Source: Amycolatopsis sp. FDAARGOS 1241 (lineage in GTDB: Bacteria > Actinomycetota > Actinomycetes > Mycobacteriales > Pseudonocardiaceae). Taken from it: a stretch of DNA of 64,000 nt. Position numbers and translations under genes: made by a program. The notes under the pieces are model-generated. The model ran no database searches and was not told where the DNA came from. It saw only the letters and a list, made by a program, of their open reading frames with translations. Location: positions 2,232,001-2,296,000 of the forward strand of contig NZ_CP069526.1 of assembly GCF_016889705.1 (NCBI RefSeq). Reading direction: 5' to 3'. This document shows, in pieces, positions 19,763-28,730 of the stretch. Position 1 is the first letter of the stretch; every line of letters starts with the position of its first letter.

Positions 19763-20209
19763 TCAGTGGTTGCCGATGATCTTCCCGGCCGAGATGAACA
19801 CGGCCACGCGTCGCTCGGCGGCCATCACGCGGTCGTACTCGGCCCAGTCGTCGTGCGTGCCGGTGGCGGCCTTGAAGACGTCGCGCAGCAGCGTCGGCAG
19901 ACCGGCCTGGTCGAAGGCAGGATCGGGGTCGTCCGGGCCGATCAGGTGCGTGGGTCCGGTCACGGAAACCCAATCCCAGCCGCGGCGGAACGTCATCGTC
20001 GCGTGGCCGGCGCGGCGCAGCAGCTTCAGCTTGTGCGCCCCTCCCACGGCCACGAAGGCGACGCCGGGAGCGCCGGTGACGGGGTCTGCCATGACTCCGG
20101 CGTTGACGACGGACGAGTGCACCGTCCCGTCGGTGCGGGTGGTCGAAATCGTCGCGAGGCCGTTCTCCTGCAGCGAGAGCGTGCGCACGTGATCCAGATC
20201 GGCGGTCAT
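19763..20209 (-). CDS. PPOX-class (flavin/F420-dependent split barrel) oxidoreductase
   Basis: 148 aa. The split-barrel pattern is clear: LQENGLATISTTRTDGTVHSS, then a phosphate-contacting region GGAHKLKLLRRAGHATMTFR, and VSVTGPTHLIGPDDP. These features fit the pyridoxamine-phosphate-oxidase-like, F420-binding group common in actinobacteria; cofactor and substrate are inferred only. The ATG at 20209 was chosen because it opens the domain; a longer frame upstream adds only a basic stretch. Confidence 0.8.
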   Translation of the reverse strand: MTADLDHVRTLSLQENGLATISTTRTDGTVHSSVVNAGVMADPVTGAPGVAFVAVGGAHKLKLLRRAGHATMTFRRGWDWVSVTGPTHLIGPDDPDPAFDQAGLPTLLRDVFKAATGTHDDWAEYDRVMAAERRVAVFISAGKIIGNH

Positions 20210-20534
20210 GCCCCAAGGTAACGCCGGAAGCCGAACGGGTATTCGCCGTCCGCGTCGCCGGTCCACGCGAGTTCCGCTCCGGCGGGTCTTGCGCATACGA
20301 CCGGGCCCGGCTCCGAGTGCTCGATTTTCGGTGGCTGGCGCACCCGGACGGCGTCGTGATGGCCGAAGAGTCCCGATCGTCCCGAGGACGGGCGTTCACC
20401 CGGTGCCGGTTGCCGAGCGCGGCGGCGGCCGGCGGCACGGTACTGGGAATGTGGGTCCCCAACGGGGGGAAGGCCCAGGCCGCTCGGCTCGGCCGCATCC
20501 CCGGCGGGGCACCGAGCAGAGCGCTGGGCGGCTA
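20210..20534. other. 325-bp gap between the PPOX gene and the IS element
   Basis: I see no gene that can be supported. Reading frames here lack recognisable domains. The right part is the flank into which the IS element inserted, so some of it may once have been the 3' end of the MmyB-type regulator or sequence downstream of it. Confidence 0.4.
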
Positions 20535-21086
20535 GAGCGTGTCCGACAATGTTTTGGTCCAGGTGATCACGGCATGAAGGACGACGGCGGAGCGGTAGAC
20601 GATGGCCAACTTGTCATAGCGCGTGGCCAGGCCGCGCCATTGCTTGAGCAGGTTGAAGCCACGTTCGACCACATTGCGACCGCGGTAGTCGACCGAATCG
20701 AACACCGGCGGACGGCCACCGCGTGAGCCACGGCGCTTCCGATGCCCGGCCTGGTCAGCGGGCTCGGGAATGACAGCGGTGATGCCGCGGGTACGCAAAT
20801 GCCGGCGGATCGCCCGTGATGAATACGCCTTGTCCGCCCGGAGCCGGTCGGGCCGGGTGCGGGCCCGGCCGCGCCCGGCCCGGCGGATCCGCAGATGGCG
20901 CATCAGGTGCGCGAACATCGGAGCGTCCCCGGCCTGACCGGGACCGACCAGCGCCACCAGCGGACGGCCGCACCCGTCGACGAGGTGATGGACCTTCGTG
21001 CTCCAGCCACCGCGGGAACGGCCGATCGCATGATCAGGCGGCTCGCTGCGCAGATCCGTGTAATTCGACCCAGCCCCCCGTGACAC
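20532..21086 (-). CDS. IS5-family transposase, C-terminal ORF
   Basis: Carries the rest of the DDE domain: HAIGRSRGGWSTKVHHLVDG, the second Asp in RADKAYSSRAIRRHLRTRG, and the Glu in GRNVVERGFNLLKQWRGLA. The catalytic triad is therefore complete across the two ORFs. The annotated start within the overlap is uncertain, because the product is probably meant to be fused to the upstream ORF. Its stop is created at the insertion site. Confidence 0.82.
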   Translation of the reverse strand: MSRGAGSNYTDLRSEPPDHAIGRSRGGWSTKVHHLVDGCGRPLVALVGPGQAGDAPMFAHLMRHLRIRRAGRGRARTRPDRLRADKAYSSRAIRRHLRTRGITAVIPEPADQAGHRKRRGSRGGRPPVFDSVDYRGRNVVERGFNLLKQWRGLATRYDKLAIVYRSAVVLHAVITWTKTLSDTL

Positions 21087-21476
21087 GCCTGATGCTGGTG
21101 GCGTGCTGATGCGCCCGCGCGATCGTGGAATCCACCGACACCGCCCAATCCACCAGCCCAGCCGCGTCCGCTTCGGTCAGCAGGCGCTGCAACACCACGT
21201 CCCAGGTCCCATCGCCGGCCAGCCGTCGGTGCCAGGTCCAGATCGTCTGCCACGGACCGAACACCGCCGGCACGTCCCGCCACGCGATCCCACACCGATA
21301 CCGATAGATGATCCCCTCGACCATCGCCCGCGCATCCGAGAACGGCCGACCACGCCTACCGGTACGGACCGGCAACAAGTCCTCGATCAACGCCCACTGA
21401 ACATCCGACAACAGCTGAAACCGCGACACACCCACACAATCTCAGCAACCAACCACAAACTTTGTCAGACACGCCC
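20535..21476 (-). mobile_element. IS5-family insertion sequence (IS427-like group), about 0.94 kb
   Basis: The ends are imperfect inverted repeats: GAGCGTGTCCGACAATGTTT at 20535 and, read inward from 21476, GGGCGTGTCTGACAAAGTTT. The element sits in CTAG on both sides, which gives a TA target duplication as in IS427-like elements. It encodes an IS5-type DDE transposase in two frames. It lies at the very 3' end of the broken MmyB-type regulator and supplies that gene's present stop codon. Confidence 0.88.
21034..21435 (-). CDS. IS5-family transposase, N-terminal ORF
   Basis: 133 aa containing the DUF4096-like N-terminus (LSDVQWALIEDLLPVRTGRRG, FSDARAMVEGIIYRYRCG and WRDVP) and the first catalytic Asp in SVDSTIARAHQHA. 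It ends about 15 residues into the region where the second ORF takes over. The two frames overlap at 21034-21086, and the second is offset +1 relative to the first. Either a frameshift mutation or non-standard recoding joins them. Confidence 0.85.
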   Translation of the reverse strand: MGVSRFQLLSDVQWALIEDLLPVRTGRRGRPFSDARAMVEGIIYRYRCGIAWRDVPAVFGPWQTIWTWHRRLAGDGTWDVVLQRLLTEADAAGLVDWAVSVDSTIARAHQHATSIRRVTGGWVELHGSAQRAA

Positions 21477-22261
21477 TAGCGGTCCCAGAGAACCGAGAAG
21501 GGTGAGGCGCTCCGTCGTCGATGTGCCCGCCGCGGGCGAGAACAGGGCGAGGATCTGTGTGCGCTCCTCGTCGACGAGCACCTGGCAGTCGAGTTCCAGC
21601 AGGCCCGCCTCGGGGTGCTGGATCCGCTTGCGCCTGCTGCGCATCACGCCCACCGAATGCAGACGCCACAGGGCCTCGAATTCCGGGCTCACCCGTCGCA
21701 GCCGATCGACCAGGTCCTTCGCCTGCGGGTCGTCGCGGCGGACGGCTGCGGCGCGCAAGTCGGCGACGAGCGCCCGGGACTCCGTCGCGTGATCCTGAAC
21801 CGGATATCCGCCCCGGGCCCGGGGATCGGTGAACCACCGGTACACCACCGTGCCCGTGGCACCACGCAGCCGGGTCAGATCGCCGAAGATGGCCCAGGCC
21901 AGGTCGTTCTGGGCCAGGGTGGCACCGAGGTCGGTCATCACCTGAGCCGGGACATCGGAAAGGCGGTCCAGCACACCGAGCAGGGTCGGCGCGACGTGCT
22001 CGTCGGACCGTCTGCGGTCCGGCGGCCGGTGCCCGGCCAGCCGGAAGAGGTGGTCGCGCTCGTCCAGGGTCAGGCACAGTGGGCGCGCGGTCCTGCTCCA
22101 GACGGATGTAGTAGTCCGTGGAGATGTCGGTCAGGCGTGCGACCTCCTCGCGGCGCAGTCCGGGAGTGCGCCGGCGCCCCGTGCCCGGGAGACCGGCGTC
22201 CCCGGGGTTGAGCGCTTCCCCTGCACACCCGCAGGAAATCCGCCAGCTGCTGGGTGTCCAC
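21465..22261 (-). pseudogene. MmyB-type helix-turn-helix regulator, frameshifted and internally deleted
   Basis: Three frames must be joined. A GTG at 22261 opens VDTQQLADFLRVCR, then an extra G in a GGGG run shifts the frame. The HTH continues as LNPGDAGLPGTGRRRTPGLR and REEVARLTDISTDYYIRLEQ. After EQDRAP a short deletion and shift lead into LTLDERDHLFRLAGHRPP and the MmyB ligand-binding domain (VMTDLGATLAQNDLAWAIFG, VRRDDPQAKDL, FEALWRLHSVG). The last codons run into the IS end. It is divergent from an SDR, the usual arrangement for this regulator family, and that SDR is broken too. Confidence 0.85.
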
Positions 22262-22405
22262 GCTCCGAGTCTGCGTCGCGGCCAGACCGGCAGCAAGAGA
22301 CCGCCGGTCCCTGGGTAAGGCGACTCTGCCTGACGGCTCGGATCGGCGAAACGCTGGTCACCGGACCGGGAGCCGCCTGGCCGGATGACGATGGAGAAAA
22401 TCTTC

Positions 22406-23220
22406 ATGAGCGAGGCTGTGACTTTACGGACTTTGCGGACTTCCCAGACTTCCCAGGCTCCCCGGACCTGGTTTCTCACCGGCGCGTCCCCCGGGCTGGG
22501 TGAGCACTGGGCCGCGGTGATCCTCGCCCGCGGTGACCGGCTCGCGGCGACCGCCCGGGACAAGGCGGCGCTGGCGTCGCTGTCCGAGCAGTACGGCGAC
22601 CGCTTCCTGCCCCTTTAGCTCGATGTCCGCGACTCCGCGGCCGTTCGCGACGCCGTGCGGAGCGCTGAGGTGACGTTCGGCGGAATCGACGTGCTGGTCA
22701 ACAACGCAGGTCACATGCTGGTCGGCGCCATCGAAGAGGTCGATGAGGAACAGGCCCGGGCCCAGATGGACGTCAACTACTTCGGTGCGCTGTGGGCCAC
22801 TCGGGTCGTGCTGCCCGGGATGAGAGAGCGCCGTGCGGGCCGGATCCTGCAGGTCTCGTCACTCGGGGGACTGGTCGCGTATCCGGCGCTCGGCATCTTC
22901 CAGGCGTCCAAGTGGGCCCTGGAGGCGATGAGCGAGTCACGCGCGGCCGAAGTGGCCGCGTACGGCATCCACGTCCCGTTGATCGAGCCGGTCATGTTCA
23001 CGACCGGTCGGGCGGCCGCATCCCCGCAGGCCCGGCAGCAGCCGGCCTACGCCCACGCCCGGCAGGCGCTGTACGCGGACGCCGGAGCCGGCGGCCTCAC
23101 TCCGGGCGATCCCGCGGCGACGGCCGAGGCCCTCCTCGCGCTCGTGGAAACACCCGAGCCAGGCTGGAGCAGTGGGACCACTCGCGCGCCTCGCGCAGGG
23201 AAAGCCGGGCGGATCATGAA
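22406..23220 (+). pseudogene. Short-chain dehydrogenase with in-frame TAG and altered active site
   Basis: The frame opens near 22406 and reads TWFLTGASPGLGEHWAAVIL, then stops at TAG 22616-22618, where QLDVRD would be expected. It resumes in the same frame (LDVRDSAAVRDAV, VLVNNAGHMLVGAIEE, VSSLGGLVAYPALGIF). The catalytic Tyr of YxxxK is Phe (FQASK), and the nucleotide-binding turn has Pro for Arg. The C-terminal segment loses frame near 23160. A long tail reads open to 23395 without domain content, and 23396-23648 holds nothing I recognise. Inactivation is well supported. Confidence 0.82.
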
Positions 23221-23648
23221 CTGCTCCGACCGGCACGCCGACGCGCGGCGGATCCCGACGGACGGAAAATACTGCAGTCCGGCCGACGGTTCGGTGCCCC
23301 TCCCCGGCGCCGACCTCGCCCAGACAGCGGAAGGCGCAGCGAACCCGTACTGCAGCCGTGCCCCCTCGCGTCGTGGAAACCAGGCGGCTGGGTAAGGCAA
23401 ACAGGTGAGCGCTGTGAAGCGCACGAACATCAGCGACCGGCGGACCTCGGTGACCTCACCTCGGCCTCCACCACCGGCCCGCGGGCCGCCGATGATGCCC
23501 GACACGACCGGTGCACTGAACCTGCCCGCGCTGACAGGTCCCGCGAGTGGCCAACTGCCGCCCAAGCAGCGGCCGGGCCCTTCGCGCCGGCCCCATGAGG
23601 ACCGCCGCGGGTCACTGCGCGCGACCGGCACGCTCTAGGCTCCGGTTC

Positions 23649-24698
23649 ATGTTCGAAGACCTCGAGTTCCCCGTGATCGCGGCGCCGATGGCGGGCGGTC
23701 CGACGACGCCCGAGCTCGTCGCCGCGGTCACGGCGGCGGGCGGGTTCGGTTTCCTCGCCGGCGGCTACCTCTCGGTGGCCGCGCTGGACGAGCAGATCAG
23801 CCGCACCGCCGAGCTGACCGGCGGCCGGTTCGGCGTGAACCTGTTCGTGCCCGGCAGCAAGTCGGCCGTGGACCTCACCGACCACCGCGAGCGCATGGTC
23901 ACCGAGGCGCTGCGCTACGGCGTGGAGCCGGGGGAACCGGTGTGGGACGACGACGAGTACCCCGCGAAGCTCGACCTCGTGGTGCGTCACCGCGTGCCGC
24001 TGGTGTCGTTCACCTTCGGAGCGCCGACGTCGGCCGAAGCACACCGCGTGCACGAGTGCGGTGGCCGGGTCGCCGTGACGATCACGAGCCCCGACGAGGC
24101 CGATCTGGCGGCCGCGCGCGGCGCCGACGCGCTCGTGGTCCAGGGCTTCGAAGCGGGCGGGCACCGCGGCCTGTTCACCGACGACGCCACGAACCCGGCG
24201 GGTGGCGAGCAATACGGCCTGCTCGCCCTGCTGCGGCTGGTCGCCGCGCGCACGAGCCTGCCGCTCATCGCCGCGGGCGGGCTGGTGCACGGCGCCGACG
24301 TGGCCGCCGTGCTGGCGGCCGGTGCGGCCGCGGCCCAGCTCGGCACGGCGTTCCTGCAGACGAACGAGGCCGGCACGGCGTCGGCGCAGCGCCGCGCGCT
24401 GGCAGAGGGCGGGCGGCTGACGGCGTTCACGCGCGCGTTCAGCGGCCGCCCGGCCCGCGGCCTGGTCAACCGCGTGCTGAGCGATCTCTCGGCCCACGCG
24501 CCGGCCGCGTACCCGCAGCTGCACCACCTGTCCAAGCCGATCCGCGCCGCGGCCGCGCGCGCCGACGATCCCGAGGCGATGTCCCTGTGGGCGGGGCAGA
24601 CGTACCCACTCGCCGCGGACGGGTCCGCGGCGTCGGTGGTGGAACGGCTCCGTGCCGAAGCCAAGGCGGCCGTCGAACGGCTCGACCGGCTCCGCTGA
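23649..24698 (+). CDS. Nitronate monooxygenase (NMO/2-nitropropane dioxygenase family)
   Basis: 349 aa, an FMN-dependent TIM barrel oxidising alkyl nitronates, or an enoyl-reductase-like relative. The N-terminus FPVIAAPMAGGPTTPELVAA and the phosphate-binding pair GADALVVQGFEAGGHRGLF and LIAAGGLVHGADVAAVLAAG are diagnostic, with AAAAQLGTAFLQTNEAG following. The ATG at 23649 is set by the TAGGCT box 7 nt upstream, which suggests a leaderless transcript. A very stable hairpin follows the stop. It is a single gene facing the APC permease. Confidence 0.9.
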   Translation: MFEDLEFPVIAAPMAGGPTTPELVAAVTAAGGFGFLAGGYLSVAALDEQISRTAELTGGRFGVNLFVPGSKSAVDLTDHRERMVTEALRYGVEPGEPVWDDDEYPAKLDLVVRHRVPLVSFTFGAPTSAEAHRVHECGGRVAVTITSPDEADLAAARGADALVVQGFEAGGHRGLFTDDATNPAGGEQYGLLALLRLVAARTSLPLIAAGGLVHGADVAAVLAAGAAAAQLGTAFLQTNEAGTASAQRRALAEGGRLTAFTRAFSGRPARGLVNRVLSDLSAHAPAAYPQLHHLSKPIRAAAARADDPEAMSLWAGQTYPLAADGSAASVVERLRAEAKAAVERLDRLR

Positions 24699-24702
24699 CG
24701 AA

Positions 24703-24732
24703 CCGGGGCGGGGCCGCGCGGCCCCGCCCCGG
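24703..24732. terminator. Bidirectional terminator hairpin
   Basis: CCGGGGCGGGGCC and GGCCCCGCCCCGG form a perfect 13-bp stem around GCGC, placed between the convergent nitronate monooxygenase and permease genes. It has no T-run. Confidence 0.75.
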
Positions 24733-24738
24733 CACAGC

Positions 24739-26205
24739 TCAGTCCGAAGTGGACTCGTCGGTGCCTTGACCCGACGAGCCGCGCGCCAGCAGCGAGTGGC
24801 GGCGGCTGTAGCCGAAGTACACGAGCATGCCGATCACGAACCAGACCGCGAACCGCAGCCACGTTTCCGGCTTCAGGAACGTGATCAGCCAGATCGAGAA
24901 CACGACGCCGATGATCGGCACCACGGGCATGCCGGGCGTGCGGAACGTGCGCGGCAGGTCGGGCCGCTTGTAGCGCAGCACGATCACCGCGATGCACACC
25001 ACGACGAACGCCAGCAGGATGCCGATGTTCGTGAGCTCCGCGGCCTCGCTGATCGGCAGGAACCCGGCGATGACGGCCGACGCGACACCGAGGATCCACG
25101 TCGTGCGCGTGGGCACCTTGCGCACCGGGTGCGTTTTGCCGAACCACTTGGGCAGCAGGCCGTCGCGGCTCATCGAGTAGCCCACGCGCGTGGCGCCGAG
25201 CAGGAACGTGAACAGCACCGTGAGGATGCCGATGATGGCGCCGACCGCGATCACCGCGCCGAGCCAGCCGAGGCCGACCTTCGCGAACGCGCTCGAGAAC
25301 GCCGCCTCCGGGTCGATGTCGGTGTAGTTCACCATCCCCGTGAGCACGAGGCAGGCCAGCACGTACAGGACCATCGAGATCCCCAGCGAGTACATGATCG
25401 CCTTCGGCATGTGCTTCTGGGAGTCCTTGGACTCCTCGGCCGCGGTCGACATCGCGTCGTAACCGAACACCGCGAAGAACACCGTGGCCGCGCCGGTGAA
25501 CGCGCCGCTGATGCCGAACGGGAAGAAGTTGCTGTAGTTGCCCGTCTTGATGTGGAACGCGCCGACCACGATCACCAGCACGACGAGACCGACCTTCAGG
25601 TACACCAGCAGCGTCTCGAACCGCGCCGCGTTCTTCATGCCCTGGTTGAGGATGAACGCGATGAGCAGGCACAGCACCACGGCGAACAGGTTCACCACGT
25701 ACGAGTGCGGGGCCACGCCGTCTGACTCGGTGCCGGGCGCACCCGACATCCACTCGGGCAGTGACACGTGCAGAAAGCCCAGCAGGTCGTTGAAGTAGCC
25801 CGAGATGCCGATGGCCACCACCGCGACGATCGCCGTGTACTCCAGCAGGAGGTCCCACCCGATGAACCAGCCGACGATCTCGCCGAGCACGGCATAGCCG
25901 TAGGTGTAGGCGGAGCCGGCGCGCGGGATCAGCCCGGCGAACTCCGCGTAGGAGAAGGCGGCGGCCGCGCTCGCGACGCCGGCGATGAGGAACGAGATCA
26001 GCACGGCGGGACCGGCCGTCTGGTTGGCCACCGCGCCCGCGAGCGAGAAGATGCCCGCGCCGATGATGCCACCGACGCCGATCGCTGTCAGCTGGCGCAG
26101 CCCGAGCGTGCGCTGCAGGCCGCCTTCCGCGGTCGACTCGATGTCTTCGATCGGTTTGCGGCGGAAGATCCCGGACCCTGTTCCCAGGCTTCGCGAAGCG
26201 GACAT
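24739..26205 (-). CDS. APC-superfamily amino acid permease
   Basis: 488 aa with about 12-14 membrane helices. The signature of helix 1 is LTAIGVGGIIGAGIFSLAG near residue 40, followed by VLISFLIAGVASAAAAFSYA and FAGLIPRAGSAYTYGYAVLG. These fit the cationic amino acid transporter-like group (CAT/YfnA); the substrate is not certain. The ATG at 26205 is preferred to one 13 codons upstream because GAGGAG lies 8 nt before it. It appears monocistronic. Confidence 0.9.
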   Translation of the reverse strand: MSASRSLGTGSGIFRRKPIEDIESTAEGGLQRTLGLRQLTAIGVGGIIGAGIFSLAGAVANQTAGPAVLISFLIAGVASAAAAFSYAEFAGLIPRAGSAYTYGYAVLGEIVGWFIGWDLLLEYTAIVAVVAIGISGYFNDLLGFLHVSLPEWMSGAPGTESDGVAPHSYVVNLFAVVLCLLIAFILNQGMKNAARFETLLVYLKVGLVVLVIVVGAFHIKTGNYSNFFPFGISGAFTGAATVFFAVFGYDAMSTAAEESKDSQKHMPKAIMYSLGISMVLYVLACLVLTGMVNYTDIDPEAAFSSAFAKVGLGWLGAVIAVGAIIGILTVLFTFLLGATRVGYSMSRDGLLPKWFGKTHPVRKVPTRTTWILGVASAVIAGFLPISEAAELTNIGILLAFVVVCIAVIVLRYKRPDLPRTFRTPGMPVVPIIGVVFSIWLITFLKPETWLRFAVWFVIGMLVYFGYSRRHSLLARGSSGQGTDESTSD

Positions 26206-26312
26206 CGATGTCTCCTCATGCGTCGTGAAACGAGCCCGGGTCACGGGCTCTGACGGCGCACCGTACTAGGCCGTGTCCGGTCTGTCACCGACGTTGCGGC
26301 ATGGGCGGAACG

Positions 26313-27335
26313 TCAGCCCGCGGCAGTGTCCTCGGCGGTCGCCGCGGCAGGCGGGGCCGCCGGCTTGGTTCCGCCCGCACGCACGGCGCCGGCGGCGAAG
26401 AACGTGAGCAGTTCGGCGATCTCCGGCGGATCGTCCAGCTGCGGGCAGTGGCCCCAGTCCTCGCGCACCAGCAGGCGGCTGTGCGGCACGAGCGTGTGCA
26501 GCCGCCGCCCGGCGGCCGACGTCACGAGCTTGTCCTTGCCGCAGGCCACGACCAGCAGCGGCACGCGTACCCGGTCGAGCTCGTAGGCGTCGGCGAGTTC
26601 CGTGACGAGCTGGCGCGCCTGCTCGAGCCGGGTGGTCGTGGCCCGGTAGTCGGGGAAGAGCGTGGTGAAGCGGCGGACCTGGCCAGCGTCGGCGGTCCCC
26701 GAGTCGGCGTACAGCAGCCGCGGCACGACCTGCTCGGCGACGGCGCGCACCACGAAACCCGGCACGGGCAAGGGAAGCGCGGAGTACAGCCGCAGCGGCA
26801 GCGGGTTGCGTGCGACCGTGCGCACGAGCCACGAGTCGACGAAGCCGGGAGCGGCGATCGACACGACCCCGATGACCGGCAGCCGCGTGTTCTGCGCCGC
26901 GCGCAGGCTCAGCGTGCCGCCCAGCGAGTTGCCGGCCAGCACGACGGGGCCGAGCACGGCCTGTTCCCGGACGACGCCCGCGGCGAACGCGTCGAGCTGC
27001 GGCAGCATCGGGCCGGGCCGCAGCGGCTGCGCGTCGCCGAACCCGGGCAGGTCCACGGCCACGGCCGCGATGCCCTCGGCGGCGAGCTCCCGCAGCACCG
27101 GGCGCCAGGTGTCCGCGCTGTCGCAGTACCCGTGCAGCAGCACGAGCCGCGGGCCGCGGGGCTTGTCAGCGGGGTGTTTGCGCGACCGCTTGGGCGCCTC
27201 CACTACCGGAGGACCGACCTCGAAGACGCGGGTCCGCACGCCGGCGAAGCGCCGGAAGGACACCCGGATCGGGTCCGGTTCGCTGCTGGTCCGGCCGCTC
27301 CGGACAGCCGGTGCGGGCCGCTTCGACGCGGTCAT
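26313..27335 (-). CDS. Alpha/beta hydrolase
   Basis: 340 aa. The oxyanion strand is LVLLHGYCDSADTWRPVL, the nucleophile elbow is VVLAGNSLGGTLSLRAA, and the catalytic His is in REDWGHCPQLDDP near the C-terminus; an acid lies in between. About 60 residues at the N-terminus are basic and low in complexity, and a Pro/Ala-rich tail ends the protein. Substrate unknown. A TAACCT box 6 nt before the ATG suggests leaderless transcription. The neighbouring genes do not point to a pathway. Confidence 0.85.
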   Translation of the reverse strand: MTASKRPAPAVRSGRTSSEPDPIRVSFRRFAGVRTRVFEVGPPVVEAPKRSRKHPADKPRGPRLVLLHGYCDSADTWRPVLRELAAEGIAAVAVDLPGFGDAQPLRPGPMLPQLDAFAAGVVREQAVLGPVVLAGNSLGGTLSLRAAQNTRLPVIGVVSIAAPGFVDSWLVRTVARNPLPLRLYSALPLPVPGFVVRAVAEQVVPRLLYADSGTADAGQVRRFTTLFPDYRATTTRLEQARQLVTELADAYELDRVRVPLLVVACGKDKLVTSAAGRRLHTLVPHSRLLVREDWGHCPQLDDPPEIAELLTFFAAGAVRAGGTKPAAPPAAATAEDTAAG

Positions 27336-27441
27336 GTCTACAGGTTAACCGTCCAAGGTCGAGTTCTGGTCGAACTTCGGGGGTAACAAGCCGATTGCGA
27401 ACTCGGGGTGTTGACGGTTCACGAAACAGGGGTTATAAGCC

Positions 27442-27480
27442 CCGGCCCGGGCTCATCCGCGACGGATAAGCCCAGGCCGG
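27442..27480. terminator. Hairpin downstream of the zinc-type dehydrogenase
   Basis: Segments CCGGCC, GGGC and ATCCG (27442-27460) pair with CGGAT, GCCC and GGCCGG (up to 27480) around CGA, with small bulges. It lies 16 bp after the stop of the minus-strand dehydrogenase and 107 bp before the hydrolase start. No T-run is visible. Confidence 0.55.
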
Positions 27481-27495
27481 AGCGCTTCTGTCGAC

Positions 27496-28461
27496 TCAGC
27501 GGGTGAAGACGATCTTGCCCGCGGTGTCGCCGTCGAACATCGCGCGGAAGCCGTCGGCGGCTTCGGCGAGGGGGAGTTCCTTGCCGATCTGCGGCTTGAT
27601 CCCCTTGAGATCGAGGTAGGCCAGCAGGTCCGCCAGCTCGTCGCGGGTGCCCATGGTCGAGCCCGCGACGCGCAGCTGGAGGAAGAACACGCGCTGCAGA
27701 TCCGCTGACGGGTCCGGGCCACTGGTGGAGCCCGCTACGACCACGATGCCGCCCGGCTTCAGCGACTTCAGGCTGTGGCCCCACGTGGCCTTGCCCACGG
27801 TCTCGAACGCGGCGTCGACGCGTTCGGGCAGCCGGGCACCGGACTCGAACGTCCGGTGCGCGCCGACCGCCTCGGCCAGCGCGCGCTTCTCCTCGCTGCG
27901 GCCCGTGACCCACACGCGGAAGCCCGCCGCGCGCCCGAGCGCGATCAGCGCCGTCGACACGCCGCCGGACGCGCCCTGCACGAGCATCGTCTGGCCGGGG
28001 CGCAGGCCCGACTTCACGAAGAGCATGCGGTACGCGGTCAGCCACGCCGTGCCCATCGTTGCCGCCTCGGAGAACGTGAGGCCGGCCGGTTTCGGGACCA
28101 CGTTGCGCGCGGGCACCACGACCTGGTCGGCCATTGTGCCCTGGTACTTCTCCGTGAGCAGCGTGCGCTTCGGGTCCAGCGTGTCGTCACCCTGCCAGCC
28201 CGGCGCGTTCACCACGGAGTGGAGCACGACCTCCGTGCCGTCGTCCAGCGTGCCGGCGCCGTCGCAGCCCAGGATCATCGGGAACTGGTCGGGCTTGATG
28301 CCGACGCCGCGCAGCGTCCACAGGTCGTGCATGTTGAGGCTGGCGGCCTTCACGTGCACCCGCACCCAGCCTTCGGGCACCTCGGGTTCGGGCCGCTCGC
28401 CGACGACCAGGGAGTCGAGCGGGGACTCGGCGTTGGGTTCCTTCGCGTATACGGCGAACAT
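27496..28461 (-). CDS. Zinc-type alcohol dehydrogenase-like (MDR superfamily) oxidoreductase
   Basis: 321 aa. The GroES-like N-terminal domain has VRVHVKAASLNMHDLWTLRG and PMILGCDGAGTL. The Rossmann part shows TMLVQGASGGVSTALIALGR and the VVAGSTSGPDPSADL loop. The catalytic zinc ligands of classical alcohol dehydrogenases are not apparent, so a quinone-reductase-like NADPH enzyme is more likely. The ATG at 28461 fits the domain start and has TACGTT 6 nt upstream. It is divergent from the small membrane protein gene. Confidence 0.85.
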   Translation of the reverse strand: MFAVYAKEPNAESPLDSLVVGERPEPEVPEGWVRVHVKAASLNMHDLWTLRGVGIKPDQFPMILGCDGAGTLDDGTEVVLHSVVNAPGWQGDDTLDPKRTLLTEKYQGTMADQVVVPARNVVPKPAGLTFSEAATMGTAWLTAYRMLFVKSGLRPGQTMLVQGASGGVSTALIALGRAAGFRVWVTGRSEEKRALAEAVGAHRTFESGARLPERVDAAFETVGKATWGHSLKSLKPGGIVVVAGSTSGPDPSADLQRVFFLQLRVAGSTMGTRDELADLLAYLDLKGIKPQIGKELPLAEAADGFRAMFDGDTAGKIVFTR

Positions 28462-28521
28462 GGCAGCAACGTACCGCCCCTGGGTGGGCCTGCGCAGCCT
28501 GGCGCGCGTAGGCTCACACCC

Positions 28522-28719
28522 GTGTTCAACGGGCTGGCCGACTGGTGGGACGGGGTCGAGCTCTGGCTCGCCCAGGCGTGGTTCCCCGTCCAATTCGTGC
28601 TGGTCATGGTCGTGGTCGTGCCGCTGTGCCTGCTCGCCGCGTGGGCCATCGACAAGCTCGTGGGCCGCTTCGCGCGCTGGCTCGGCCCGGCTCGCGACGA
28701 CGACGGCCGCGACTCCTAA
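28522..28719 (+). CDS. Small single-pass membrane protein, 65 aa
   Basis: From a GTG at 28522 with TAGGCT 7 nt upstream. A Trp-rich N-terminal stretch (LADWWDGVELWLAQAWF) is followed by one strong hydrophobic segment (VLVMVVVVPLCLLAAWAI) and a basic then acidic tail ending DDDGRDS. I do not recognise a family. It precedes the RNase gene by 11 bp and may be its operon partner. Confidence 0.7.
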   Translation: MFNGLADWWDGVELWLAQAWFPVQFVLVMVVVVPLCLLAAWAIDKLVGRFARWLGPARDDDGRDS

Positions 28720-28730
28720 GCTGGCGCACC

